From Flavobacteriales bacterium (GTDB taxonomy: Bacteria > Bacteroidota > Bacteroidia > NS11-12g > UBA955), in assembly GCA_947457565.1 (NCBI GenBank), contig CANGWH010000008.1, positions 1 through 48,508 of the forward strand: a DNA stretch of 48,508 nucleotides. The letters are read 5' to 3'. The translations under genes and the position numbers were made by a program. Of this stretch, positions 9,841 to 19,507 are shown piece after piece. A model generated the notes under the pieces. It ran no database searches, had not been told where the DNA came from, and saw nothing but the letters and a program-made list of their open reading frames with translations. The stretch's first letter is position 1. The number at the start of each line of letters is the position of its first letter.

Positions 9841-11358
9841 TTATTTTCTTTCTTCCGATGGTTTCGGTAGTTTCACCGCAAAAACACGCTCGATTTTCTC
9901 TTTAGTGAATCCCTCTATCGTGATAGCTCCCGATAACGACTTCAACAAGGTAACCAAGCCTTTGGGGGAATATACGGGTTCGTTATTAACATGTGTTATT
10001 ACAAAGGATTCGGGAATACCTGCGGATCTGAACACCCCTTTATCAACGCTGCTCACCTTCACCCCAGATTTTACTCCAAGAGCTAATTTTTCTTCGCGAG
10101 TGATAGTAGATAGTTTCATCCCTTCGTACGAATCTGATTCACCAACGGCCGCTGTTTCAAGTTTCGCATCCCCTTCGGCATTCAATAAGGTTGCGGCAAT
10201 TTCCATGGTTGATGATTTTCTGCGAACCGTAAAAACAACCTTATCTCCCGGACGGTACTTCCCTACTTCCTCTTGCAAGCGACTAGATGTATTCACTTCA
10301 ACTCCTGCAACTTTCAAAATCACGTCACCTTTTTTAATTCCAGCCTTTGCCGCAGCGCCACCATCGGTAATATCGGCAACAAACACTCCTTTTAAATCGG
10401 CTAATCCTTGCTCATCGGCTAAATTCTGAGTGATTTCTTGGATGCTAACGCCCAACAATGCTCGCTGAACTTTACCGTACTTCATGATATCATTCACCAC
10501 TTTCTTCATTAAGTTCACTGGAATGGCGAAGCCGTAGCCAGCATAAGAACCGGTTTCAGAAGCAATGGCGGTATTAATACCTATCAATTCTCCCGCAACA
10601 TTTACCAAAGCACCGCCAGAGTTTCCTGGATTTATTGCTGCATCGGTTTGTATAAAATTCTCAATGGCATATTTGTTTCCTTTCGATCGAATAATATCAA
10701 TATTTCTTCCCATTGCACTAACAATACCCAAGGTAACTGTACTATTTAAGTTAAATGGATTTCCTACAGCCACAACCCAATGTCCAACCTTTACGTCGTC
10801 TGAGTTCCCCAACTTTAAAAACGGCAAATCTTTCTCGGGAATTCGCAACAGCGCTAAATCCGTGTTCTTATCAGCACCCAACAACTCAGCCATGTAAGTC
10901 CGTTTATCATTCAAAACAACCTCAATCTTGGTTGCACCTTCAATTACATGATTATTGGTTACAACATATCCATCCTCACTTAAAATAACACCAGATCCAC
11001 TGGCTTGTCTAGGCCCTGGATTATCGAATCGGAACCCTGGCCCTTGGAAAAATTCAAACGGATCCATGGGCATTCCTCGCTGTGGCGATTCTGCAGAACC
11101 GGATGTAGCCGCCCCAACCGTGGTTTTAATGTGTACAACCGCTGGGTTAGCAATTTCCGATACCCCCGTAAAATCAAATGCCGGAACCGAATTCAAACTG
11201 GCATACCTGGCCAATTGGGCCGATGCATTTTGTTTTTGTTCGATACCCAACGACTGTGAAGGGAAAATTACACTGTAAGCGGTAAGACTCACAACACCGC
11301 CCAGGATGCCCGCCGCAAAAAAGGCAAAAGTTTTGTGTTTCTCTAAAAACTGTTTCAT
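9841..11358 (-). CDS. htrA: Do/DegQ (HtrA)-family periplasmic serine endoprotease
   Basis: 505 aa; catalytic triad motifs [36 protein letters not shown], followed by PDZ-like regions. Confidence 0.95.
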   Translation of the reverse strand: MKQFLEKHKTFAFFAAGILGGVVSLTAYSVIFPSQSLGIEQKQNASAQLARYASLNSVPAFDFTGVSEIANPAVVHIKTTVGAATSGSAESPQRGMPMDPFEFFQGPGFRFDNPGPRQASGSGVILSEDGYVVTNNHVIEGATKIEVVLNDKRTYMAELLGADKNTDLALLRIPEKDLPFLKLGNSDDVKVGHWVVAVGNPFNLNSTVTLGIVSAMGRNIDIIRSKGNKYAIENFIQTDAAINPGNSGGALVNVAGELIGINTAIASETGSYAGYGFAIPVNLMKKVVNDIMKYGKVQRALLGVSIQEITQNLADEQGLADLKGVFVADITDGGAAAKAGIKKGDVILKVAGVEVNTSSRLQEEVGKYRPGDKVVFTVRRKSSTMEIAATLLNAEGDAKLETAAVGESDSYEGMKLSTITREEKLALGVKSGVKVSSVDKGVFRSAGIPESFVITHVNNEPVYSPKGLVTLLKSLSGAITIEGFTKEKIERVFAVKLPKPSEERK

Positions 11359-11421
11359 ACTTGCAAATTTTCAAAAATTGTTCTGATTTTAACGCATAAA
11401 CTCATAGTTTCATTTAATTTG

Positions 11422-11460
11422 TAATACGAATCGTTTACTTTTTTCGATTAACTCGTATTA
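11422..11460. promoter_or_regulatory. Bulged inverted repeat upstream of the sigma factor gene (putative operator or 5'UTR hairpin)
   Basis: TAATACGAATCG-TTTACTTTTTT-CGAT(TAAC)TCGTATTA: 12 bp of complementarity with one 4-nt bulge, ending 11 nt before the ATG at 11472. Confidence 0.5.
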
Positions 11461-11471
11461 AGTCGCGCTCA

Positions 11472-12047
11472 ATGAAGCAATCAAACCCAAAAGAAACCAG
11501 CGTTTTAGGTAGAATCCAATCTGGTGACCGTGAGGTTTTGATTGAACTTTACAAGGCGCACGAGAAAATGACAATACGACATGTAATCAATAACAGCGGT
11601 AAAATAGAGGATGCGCAAGACCTTTTGCAAGAAGCCTTAGTTGTACTATGGCAAAATGCGCGAAAACCTGGTTTTGACTTAACAGTTAAACCGGCAACCT
11701 ACCTGAATGCCGTAATTAAGAATTTATGGCTTAAGCAATTATCCAAACGCAAATACCTCAAAGACGAATCCTACATTTCAGGGAGAGAAGTTGCCTTAAA
11801 TGCAGATCCCGTTTCCACCATGGATTATAGTTTGGTGCACAAGGCGTTGGATGCTTTGGGCGACACCTGTAGAAATGTTTTAATGATGTTTTATTTCGAT
11901 GGTTTTGATATGAAAACCATAGCAGAAGCTAATGGTTTTGCCAACACCGACGTAGCAAAGTCTAAAAAGCATCAATGCATGAAGCAATTAGAAACTATCA
12001 TTAAAAAATCGTACAACCCTTTAGACTTTTACCGGGATGGAAATTAA
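11472..12047 (+). CDS. RNA polymerase sigma-70 family factor (ECF-like)
   Basis: 191 aa; region-2-like DAQDLLQEALVVLWQNARKP...ATYLNAVIKNLWL and region-4-like LDALGDTCRNVLMMFYFDGFDMKTIAEANGFANTDVAKSKKHQCMKQL. Confidence 0.88.
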   Translation: MKQSNPKETSVLGRIQSGDREVLIELYKAHEKMTIRHVINNSGKIEDAQDLLQEALVVLWQNARKPGFDLTVKPATYLNAVIKNLWLKQLSKRKYLKDESYISGREVALNADPVSTMDYSLVHKALDALGDTCRNVLMMFYFDGFDMKTIAEANGFANTDVAKSKKHQCMKQLETIIKKSYNPLDFYRDGN

Positions 12048-13257
12048 TGACCCTCGCATAGAAGCCTACTTTAATGATGAACTTTCCACTAAGGAAGCTG
12101 CAGCTTTTTTAGAAGAAGCCAAAAAATTTCCAGCAGTTTGGAAAGAAATTCAATTCAGACAATGGGTAATAAATGGAATTCAAGACGAAGGTAAAATTGA
12201 ACTTAAAGAATTCATAAGCAACCGATTAGCCGAAGAACGGGAAGATTCTACTGGTAAATTTTGGTACGCAGCTGCCGCTATCGCCATTACCGTAGTAGTT
12301 GGATTTGGTATCGCTTGGCCCTACATAAATTCACCCGAAACAAGGAATGAATACGCGGCTGATTCTTCCTATAATTCGCCCAATCAACCATCGGAAGAAC
12401 CTTCAACCGCATTTAAAAACAGTAATCCTGGTTTTTCGGATACCTTTAATCCAACCGTTGCGATGAATTCCAACGGAGTAATTGAAGAAATTCAGCAGGT
12501 AGATGAGAATGTGGATGATGTTGTGGCCATGGAAGGTAATTCCGAAAATTCTTCTCCTCCTGATGCCGTAGCTCAATCGTATTCTAGGGTAGACTATGAC
12601 GATAATAAACGAAATGCTCCTGTTGAAAATGACATCTCATCGCAGTCGCTGAGTCGTTCCAAGGGCAAATCCGAACTCAATACTCCTTTAACTACCGAAA
12701 ACATCGAAAAAGAAGTGGTACAAATTGCCAGTTTTCAGGTAATTCCAATTGATCCGATGCGTTCAAAGAACGCGGCAATCCCAAGCACTAAAAAGTCGGT
12801 AAATTCGATAGATGCAATTTCCATACGTTCTAAAGCTAAAGCAACTTCTAAGGTGCCTGCTGCCACATCAAATCAACAAGTTCAAAACAACAATGCCCCC
12901 AGAGGCACATCAATCATTACCGCCGATACCACGAACAACTCCGTTTTAGCTGAAACAAACAATGCCAATAATTTAAGGAAATTCGCAACCTCAAAAGATA
13001 ATTTCACGATTGTTCTAACCCGATCGGACGGCAATAAACCGATGGGTATTACCAAGAAGGAAGTAACTCCCCAAGGTACCCAATATTCTATTATTCTCAA
13101 TAATTTTGGCGATGCGAATGCCCTGTTGTATAAATTGGGGAATGCTTATTATTTAGGCATTAATGATCTTTATTACCAAATTGATATGATGCCGGGAAGG
13201 CCATGGATACCTCAAAAAGTTACTAATAAAACCATTTTGGAGCAGTTAAATCCCTAG
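12037..13257 (+). CDS. Putative membrane anti-sigma-like protein with a long Ser/Asn-rich extracytoplasmic region
   Basis: Overlaps the sigma factor 3' end by 11 nt; ~75 aa N-terminal segment, one TM (FWYAAAAIAITVVVGFGIAWPYI), then low-complexity and C-terminal domain. Role inferred from context and topology. Confidence 0.6.
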   Translation: MEINDPRIEAYFNDELSTKEAAAFLEEAKKFPAVWKEIQFRQWVINGIQDEGKIELKEFISNRLAEEREDSTGKFWYAAAAIAITVVVGFGIAWPYINSPETRNEYAADSSYNSPNQPSEEPSTAFKNSNPGFSDTFNPTVAMNSNGVIEEIQQVDENVDDVVAMEGNSENSSPPDAVAQSYSRVDYDDNKRNAPVENDISSQSLSRSKGKSELNTPLTTENIEKEVVQIASFQVIPIDPMRSKNAAIPSTKKSVNSIDAISIRSKAKATSKVPAATSNQQVQNNNAPRGTSIITADTTNNSVLAETNNANNLRKFATSKDNFTIVLTRSDGNKPMGITKKEVTPQGTQYSIILNNFGDANALLYKLGNAYYLGINDLYYQIDMMPGRPWIPQKVTNKTILEQLNP

Positions 13258-13258
13258 T

Positions 13259-14182
13259 ATGCAATTTACAAAGTACCACGGTAGCGGTAATGATTTTATA
13301 CTTATCGACAACCGCCATCAACAATGGGAAGAATTCATCAAAACGTTCATTCCGCAGCCTGTTATCTCGCGACTATTACCGAAAAACAACAAGCAATATT
13401 CCATTGAAAATAAGGCCATTTTTGAGCTATGCCACAGAAATTTTGGAATTGGTGCCGACGGACTAATGTTACTTCAAAATTGTAATTCCGCGGATTTTAA
13501 AATGATTTATTACAATTCGGATGGCCATTTAAGTACCATGTGCGGCAATGGAGGTAGATGTATTGCTCATTTTGCCGCGAAATTAACCATAGGCACCTCG
13601 GTAAATAAGGAAAAAAAGTTGACATTTACAGCACCGGATGGCCTGCATTATGCATCCATTGACGAGGAAAATAATTGGGTTGAGTTGTCCATGAATCCCG
13701 TTCATGAAATCCATCAAAGCATTCATTATCCCGAAGCTTTTGTATTAAACACAGGTTCGCCGCACTTTGTAGAATTTATTGATTATCAAGAGCATAAAGT
13801 TGCTACATCAAACCAAAATACCGATTCGTTTATTGCTTGGGCAAAAACTGTTCGGTACAATACCGAGTTCGCGGAGGCTGGAATAAATGTAAATCAGATT
13901 TACGAAATTAATCCAGGTCATATTGCGATACGCACCTATGAGCGTGGAGTAGAAAATGAAACCTTAAGTTGTGGTACTGGTGTAACTGCCGCTGCCATCG
14001 CTTATGAATATCGCAAACTTAAACAATCAAGAACTCCATCTTCTTCTAACGAACCCATTCAACCTATTACCGTTACCAGTCTGGGTGGAGATTTACAGGT
14101 GAGGTTCGAATTCTCAGATCAAGGTTTTTCAACTATTGTATTAGCGGGTCCAGCCGTCCCTGTTTTCAATGGGGATCTTTAA
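13259..14182 (+). CDS. dapF: Diaminopimelate epimerase
   Basis: FTKYHGSGNDFILIDN, MCGNGGRCIAHFA and ETLSCGTGVTAAAIAYEY (both active-site Cys motifs). Confidence 0.96.
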   Translation: MQFTKYHGSGNDFILIDNRHQQWEEFIKTFIPQPVISRLLPKNNKQYSIENKAIFELCHRNFGIGADGLMLLQNCNSADFKMIYYNSDGHLSTMCGNGGRCIAHFAAKLTIGTSVNKEKKLTFTAPDGLHYASIDEENNWVELSMNPVHEIHQSIHYPEAFVLNTGSPHFVEFIDYQEHKVATSNQNTDSFIAWAKTVRYNTEFAEAGINVNQIYEINPGHIAIRTYERGVENETLSCGTGVTAAAIAYEYRKLKQSRTPSSSNEPIQPITVTSLGGDLQVRFEFSDQGFSTIVLAGPAVPVFNGDL

Positions 14183-14197
14183 TTGGAAAAAACCATA

Positions 14198-14229
14198 CTA
14201 AAAAAGGCTACCTCATAAGAGATAGCCTT
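14198..14229 (-). terminator. Rho-independent terminator for the T9SS cargo gene
   Basis: Minus strand reads AAGGCTATCTC-TTAT-GAGGTAGCCTT-TTTTAG: hairpin with one G-U wobble on this strand, followed by a T tract. Confidence 0.8.
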
Positions 14230-14254
14230 CTGTTATTTACTTAAATAAATTAGC

Positions 14255-16855
14255 TTAATTCTTGATGATTTTGGCAACCGATTTTTTACCAGCTAGGTTT
14301 ACTTCTGCAAAATAATACCCAGCTGCTTTACCTTGTAAAGACAACTCAATAATCGTTGAGCCAACACCAACGTTCACGTTACGTTGTTCAATTATTCTAC
14401 CCTGCATATCGCGAACAATAACGCTGGCCGCGCCTGCTTTTCCTGTGTTATTGTACTCTAAATTAACTTGATTAACGGTTGGGTTAGGATATGCTCTCAA
14501 TGCTGTTGTTTCAGTTTTAGCGACCTTCTTTGTGTTGGTCATTAACGAATTTGACTTGAAATAACCACGGCCATGAGTTCCTACATACATAACCATACCT
14601 TCCCAAGGTCTCCATTCGTAGGCACGAATTTCGAAAACAGGTACTCTCGCCATTCCGTTATTGGCTTCTACCCAAGTATTTCCTCCGTCTTCACTTGCCC
14701 AGATACCAAAATCAGTTCCTAAAATAATTCTTTTATCGTCATCCACATCAATTACCGCATCGTAAACGGGCATAGACGGTAAATTTCCGGTAATATTCTT
14801 CCAAGTTGGTACTGCATCCAATGAATTCTTTGTCTCATAAACGAAAACTGAATTCCCATATCCACCCAAAGTGATAACTACATGTTCAGGATTAGATGGG
14901 TTCACATTTACCGAGGTAATGGTTCTTCCACTCATGCCTGAAGGAGTGATTGTAGTTAACGTGATTGGCGTAGGAACAGTATTAATACTTGGATTTGCAT
15001 CCAAGGTAAATGTAGCAGAATTAATGCTATCCAAACGCAATAATTTCCCAAACTTACAAATGAACAAGTGATCTCCATCTGGAGTATAATCCATTTCAAC
15101 GATTCTATCGTTACCAAGATTCTTTGCTACGATATACCATTCAACATCTTCCGTGAAGTTGGTTGGATTTTTAGCCATCCAAACCTCGCTATTCTTAGCT
15201 AAGAACAAACGCGATACTTTGGATGCAGACTCCCACAAACAATAGGTAGTATTAAAATCTGTTTGTGAAGTTCCATCTTGACGCTTATCCCAAAAAGAAG
15301 ACGAAGCTTGACCTGAGTTCCCACTGCGCACTACGGCACCGTAATAAGTACTCATAAATACGGTATTGGGATCGAATTTCGAAAATTCGACATCAAAACC
15401 GTCACCGCCATAAATAGAAATCGCGGTTTGAGAAGGCTTTCCATTGAAGGAATTCCCCGAAAAATTTATAAGTTGTGTACCATTATCCTGTGATCCTCCA
15501 ACAACATGACCTTTCTCATTGGCCGCTACGTTGTACAACTGTAATGTAGTAAATCCTCGGTTAATACTCGTCCATACAGATTCGTTTTGTGTAGAAAACA
15601 GACCACCGTCACAACCTACGATCAACGTAGGAGGATTGGTGCGGGTGTTCCATTCTACAATATGCTTATCGGCATGTACGTAGCTTACGTTCCAAGGTGC
15701 ACCGAATGTAGAGGCTATTTCACGATAACCGTTCACTTCGTCCCAACTTGCTAACTGAACACCACCCATAATTACACGATTTTTATTGCTTGGATCCACT
15801 CCAACCACGTTATCGTACCAACCTTGATTATTAGAACCGAATAAATTAGTTTGGCTATTTTGGTTAACCAATTTTGTCCAAGTTGCACCACCATCTGTGG
15901 TTCTCCATAAACCTGCAAACGAGCCATTGCCAGCAGCACCGCACGCGTAGATATAGTTTGGATCTTGTGAGGAAATACCTATCGCAACTCGACCACCAGG
16001 ACTTGTAAATCCTGCCACCGAAGTAACTGTTGATCCATCAATTTTAAATAATGCACCAGACCCAATAGTAGCCCAAGCAATACCATTATTATCCATTTTC
16101 ACTTCTTTCCAATTCCCATTTCTTAAGGATGTGATTTTAGTGCCTTTGTCTGTTAAAGCAAATAACCCCGTGCTAGTAGCAATTAGAATTTTATCTTCTG
16201 TTGGATGAGCCACCATGCCGTTACATTCGAAGAAACGACTATCCTTGGCAACGTTTACCAATGAAAAATTGGTTCCACGATTGTCGGAACTCTTGTAAAC
16301 ACCGTTTCCTAAAAATGCGGGTGATCCATTTCTAGTACCCGATAAATTAGTAAATCCTCCTTCTCCAGTTCCATAATAAATAGTACCCTCCACCGATTGG
16401 GCGATGCAGTTAACATTTAAATTCTCTTGTTGATCGTTGATTGGGCTCCAACTCTGTCCGCCTGTTGTTGAACGGAACAAGCCTCCACTCACGCCTCCAG
16501 CAAACCATAGATTACCAGAATCGCGGTGAATCATAAAGGCACGAATTCTACCACCTACATTATCTGGCCCCATGCCTTCCCAATTGATCGCTTTGTTCAA
16601 CCGTCGTTGAACTCTCAATGCATCCGCCTGACTAGTGGCTAACTGCACCCATTCAGGCTCAATTGTACCAGTTACTTCATTTAAACGCATGCTATATATG
16701 GAACGAAGCGCGCCTTCTATGGATTCGGACTCCTTATCCTTAGATTGTTCGGTACTAGATTTTACCGAAACCACGGGCTCCTGATTCACCAGGTAACCCA
16801 AACTGGCCGCCAAGACCACTGATAACGTTACTGGAATAGTATTTTTTAACTTCAT
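14255..16855 (-). CDS. Secreted Asp-box/BNR-repeat protein with type A T9SS C-terminal sorting domain
   Basis: 866 aa; Asp-box motifs (STTGGQSW, TTDGGATW, SEDGGNTW); C-terminus ALRAYPNPTVNQVNLEYNNTGKAGAASVIVRDMQGRIIEQ...GYYFAEVNLAGKKSVAKIIKN. Confidence 0.92.
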   Translation of the reverse strand: MKLKNTIPVTLSVVLAASLGYLVNQEPVVSVKSSTEQSKDKESESIEGALRSIYSMRLNEVTGTIEPEWVQLATSQADALRVQRRLNKAINWEGMGPDNVGGRIRAFMIHRDSGNLWFAGGVSGGLFRSTTGGQSWSPINDQQENLNVNCIAQSVEGTIYYGTGEGGFTNLSGTRNGSPAFLGNGVYKSSDNRGTNFSLVNVAKDSRFFECNGMVAHPTEDKILIATSTGLFALTDKGTKITSLRNGNWKEVKMDNNGIAWATIGSGALFKIDGSTVTSVAGFTSPGGRVAIGISSQDPNYIYACGAAGNGSFAGLWRTTDGGATWTKLVNQNSQTNLFGSNNQGWYDNVVGVDPSNKNRVIMGGVQLASWDEVNGYREIASTFGAPWNVSYVHADKHIVEWNTRTNPPTLIVGCDGGLFSTQNESVWTSINRGFTTLQLYNVAANEKGHVVGGSQDNGTQLINFSGNSFNGKPSQTAISIYGGDGFDVEFSKFDPNTVFMSTYYGAVVRSGNSGQASSSFWDKRQDGTSQTDFNTTYCLWESASKVSRLFLAKNSEVWMAKNPTNFTEDVEWYIVAKNLGNDRIVEMDYTPDGDHLFICKFGKLLRLDSINSATFTLDANPSINTVPTPITLTTITPSGMSGRTITSVNVNPSNPEHVVITLGGYGNSVFVYETKNSLDAVPTWKNITGNLPSMPVYDAVIDVDDDKRIILGTDFGIWASEDGGNTWVEANNGMARVPVFEIRAYEWRPWEGMVMYVGTHGRGYFKSNSLMTNTKKVAKTETTALRAYPNPTVNQVNLEYNNTGKAGAASVIVRDMQGRIIEQRNVNVGVGSTIIELSLQGKAAGYYFAEVNLAGKKSVAKIIKN

Positions 16856-16976
16856 AAATTTGCTTAAATACGGGTAACTACAAATTAATAGATATTTTAT
16901 TGTTTATCCAATTCTGTTGGATTTTTTGCAAGAGAAAATGAAACCGATGACAAAAATATGACAATTTCACCAGCCG

Positions 16977-17852
16977 TTACAATACATGTTTTTCGGCGTG
17001 GTATGAGCTTCGGACCATTGGGCCGCTTTCCACAAAGCGAAATCCCATCGCCAATCCTTTTTCTTCGTAATATTTAAACTGATCGGGATGCACAAATTCT
17101 TTCACATCCAAATGCAATTTAGTGGGCTGCAGGTATTGCCCCAATGTTAAAACGTCACAACCGTGATTATGGAGATCCGACATCAATTGCTCAACCTCTT
17201 CCGGAGATTCTCCCAATCCCAACATCGCGCCAGATTTAGTGCGTCTTCCATATTCTTTCGTGCGCTGAATTTGCTCCAAGCTACGATGATATTTCGCTTG
17301 CGGTCTTACCAATCGATACAAACGTTCTACCGTTTCCATGTTATGACTCACTACATCGGGACCCGCATCCAAAACCATATATAATAAATCCCACTGAGCT
17401 TTGAAATCCGGAATCAAGGTTTCAATTGTTGTGTCTGGATTTTGTTTTTTTACTTCCCGAATGGTATCGGCCCAAACACCGGCACCTTTGTCCTTTAACT
17501 CGTCTCTATTTACCGAGGTAATTACGCAGTGTTTCACCCCCATTAATCGAACCGCTTCAGCAACTCGAAATGGCTCATCCCTATCGTATTCGGTGGGCCT
17601 ACCCGTTGCAACCGCACAAAAGGAACAACTACGCGTACAAATATTTCCCAAAATCATAAATGTAGCCGTCCCAGCGCCCCAACACTCGCCCATGTTTGGA
17701 CACCGTCCGTCTTCGCAAATCGTATGTAGCTTATGTTCTTTAACGATGCGTTTTACATTCGTATAATTCTCGCCCGTTGGCAATTCAATTTTCAACCAAG
17801 ACGGCTTAGAAATGCCTCTTCTTTCTTTAGAAACTATTGGTAAATCAATCAC
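16977..17852 (-). CDS. lipA: Lipoyl synthase
   Basis: [13 protein letters not shown] plus radical-SAM [15 protein letters not shown]. Confidence 0.97.
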   Translation of the reverse strand: MIDLPIVSKERRGISKPSWLKIELPTGENYTNVKRIVKEHKLHTICEDGRCPNMGECWGAGTATFMILGNICTRSCSFCAVATGRPTEYDRDEPFRVAEAVRLMGVKHCVITSVNRDELKDKGAGVWADTIREVKKQNPDTTIETLIPDFKAQWDLLYMVLDAGPDVVSHNMETVERLYRLVRPQAKYHRSLEQIQRTKEYGRRTKSGAMLGLGESPEEVEQLMSDLHNHGCDVLTLGQYLQPTKLHLDVKEFVHPDQFKYYEEKGLAMGFRFVESGPMVRSSYHAEKHVL

Positions 17853-17866
17853 AGTTCAATAATTAT

Positions 17867-18742
17867 TTATGGTTTACGGTTACTTTCACTAATAAAACCC
17901 AATGCAAAAGTAGCAAATACAGACGGGAAGACCTGCCTATTCATAGAAACATCGTACCAGTTAGGGATTTTTTTTATAAAGGCCGATGCATTAAATCCTA
18001 TGGATAAAGAATTGGTGATAAATCGATAGTTGCCCCATTCAAACTCCATGGCCACCTGACTGCCGATTCCCGGAATCCATTGACCATCCTTCAACCCATT
18101 GGACCACGACGATGTCCCACCTATTTGATTGGGTTGATGATTCGCTGGATTATACGCTACATCGATATAACCGTCCGATAAAAAATTGGGCTTATAGTAC
18201 CAGACATGCACTGGCCAAGAATAAGCCATCGGCAAAGAAATCCCTGTTTTCAATCGAAACCCTAAATCTGTTCTAGATTTTCTCTCGCTTACAACAAACA
18301 AATAACCCCACTGCGGCTGCAACATCCATGTATGGGAAACCTTATTCAATTTAAACGGCTTACTACCAGGCAACCGATCGTTGATAACCAAGATTTCTCC
18401 GGGATCTCTCAAGACCCCAATAGCAAAACCGCCCCAGCGCGCAGGATTGCGCAATAACCCCGCTTGTAATTCGGGTTTTTTTCGATTTCCGTGTGCCCAA
18501 ATTCCAACATCAAACCCAAATTGCCTGCCTTGAACATTTAAACCTGCACTGTGAATCCCTTGTGCCTTTACCCACTTGCCATACCCTACTTCAATCAACA
18601 ACAAAACCGCAACTGCCCACGTTCGCATACTTCGCAGGTAACGTTGAAATAGATTCTTTGCGTTGATCCGTGGTTCCATGTACCAAGTTCTTTTGTTTAC
18701 CGATTGGCTGCCGCTGTTATCCTTCATCAAAGAACAAAGCAT
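17867..18742 (-). CDS. Hypothetical exported (outer-membrane-like) protein
   Basis: 291 aa; probable internal start at MRTWAVAVLLLIEVGYGKWVKAQG (signal peptide); alternating aromatic strands. The long N-terminal extension may not be translated. Confidence 0.6.
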   Translation of the reverse strand: MLCSLMKDNSGSQSVNKRTWYMEPRINAKNLFQRYLRSMRTWAVAVLLLIEVGYGKWVKAQGIHSAGLNVQGRQFGFDVGIWAHGNRKKPELQAGLLRNPARWGGFAIGVLRDPGEILVINDRLPGSKPFKLNKVSHTWMLQPQWGYLFVVSERKSRTDLGFRLKTGISLPMAYSWPVHVWYYKPNFLSDGYIDVAYNPANHQPNQIGGTSSWSNGLKDGQWIPGIGSQVAMEFEWGNYRFITNSLSIGFNASAFIKKIPNWYDVSMNRQVFPSVFATFALGFISESNRKP

Positions 18743-18840
18743 TTAACAATATTAGCAAAGATAGGTTTCCCCCACAACTTGAATTTTAATGTGGATAACC
18801 AAATAATTTACTCCACTTTCTCCCACAACTCAAAAAACCC

Positions 18841-18870
18841 TTGATTTTATTGAAGTTTTATTTATATTTG
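18841..18870 (+). promoter_or_regulatory. Predicted Bacteroidota-type promoter for mraZ / dcw (TTG-N19-TATATTTG)
   Basis: TTG at 18841-18843 and TATATTTG (TAnnTTTG) at 18863-18870 with a 19-nt spacer, ~150 nt upstream of mraZ. Confidence 0.6.
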
Positions 18871-18922
18871 AAGCCTGCAATGCAATCAGAAAGTTCCTAT
18901 AAAACCCACAATTAATGCCCTG

Positions 18923-18983
18923 TGTGGTATTTTGTGGAAAAGTGGTGGTTAAAAAGGGAGAAATGTGGGAAATTATGGGAAAT
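18923..18983 (+). promoter_or_regulatory. Candidate MraZ-binding box array (six ~10-bp phased GG units)
   Basis: TGTGG at 18923, TGTGG at 18933, TGGTGG at 18943, AAGGG at 18954, TGTGGG at 18964, TATGGG at 18974; located between the predicted promoter and mraZ. Confidence 0.7.
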
Positions 18984-19021
18984 TCTGAATTTATTTAGCA
19001 GACAGAAAAAACCAGCACTCT

Positions 19022-19480
19022 ATGTCAGCGTTTATTGGTGAGTTTAATTGCAAGCTGGACGAGAAAGGAAGACTTTCCATTCCGTCTAAACTTAGGGCAC
19101 AGTTCCCTGAGGCCGCTGCCAATATGCTCGTTGTTAACCGCGGATTTGAGCAATGCTTGGTTCTTTACACCAAGGAAGATTGGTTGATGGAAACCGCCAA
19201 GCTAACGGCCGTTGATGATTTTATGAGTCCCGAAATCCGGAGATTCAAACGAATCTTTACCAACGGTGCCAATTTGGTACAGATCGACAATGCCCAGCGG
19301 ATTTTGATTCCCAAAAAGTTGCTAGAATATGCTTCGCTGCAAGACGAAGTGGTGTTAGTAGCTAACGGAAACAAAATTGAGATTTGGGATCAAACATTGT
19401 ACAACTCTGAACTAAATGTGGATTCCGCAGAATTGTCGGAGCTAGCAAAACTATTCCATCAACAAAAAAACCAAGGCTAA
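19022..19480 (+). CDS. mraZ: Transcriptional regulator MraZ
   Basis: GEFNCKLDEKGRLSIPSKLRAQFPE and second AbrB-like repeat GANLVQIDNAQRILIPKKLLEYA; first gene of dcw. Confidence 0.95.
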   Translation: MSAFIGEFNCKLDEKGRLSIPSKLRAQFPEAAANMLVVNRGFEQCLVLYTKEDWLMETAKLTAVDDFMSPEIRRFKRIFTNGANLVQIDNAQRILIPKKLLEYASLQDEVVLVANGNKIEIWDQTLYNSELNVDSAELSELAKLFHQQKNQG

Positions 19481-19507
19481 AGAATCGCATGCGCTGGCAA
19501 CCTCTGT

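Noticed and set aside
12400-12960. Low-complexity Ser/Asn region of the putative anti-sigma protein as a repeat array
   Set aside because: Compositional bias only; no regular period could be read.
16906-16928. ATCCAA-TTCTG-TTGGAT followed by TTTTTT, resembling a plus-strand terminator
   Set aside because: No plus-strand gene ends upstream of it; it lies in the 5' region of a minus-strand gene, and the 6-bp stem is short.
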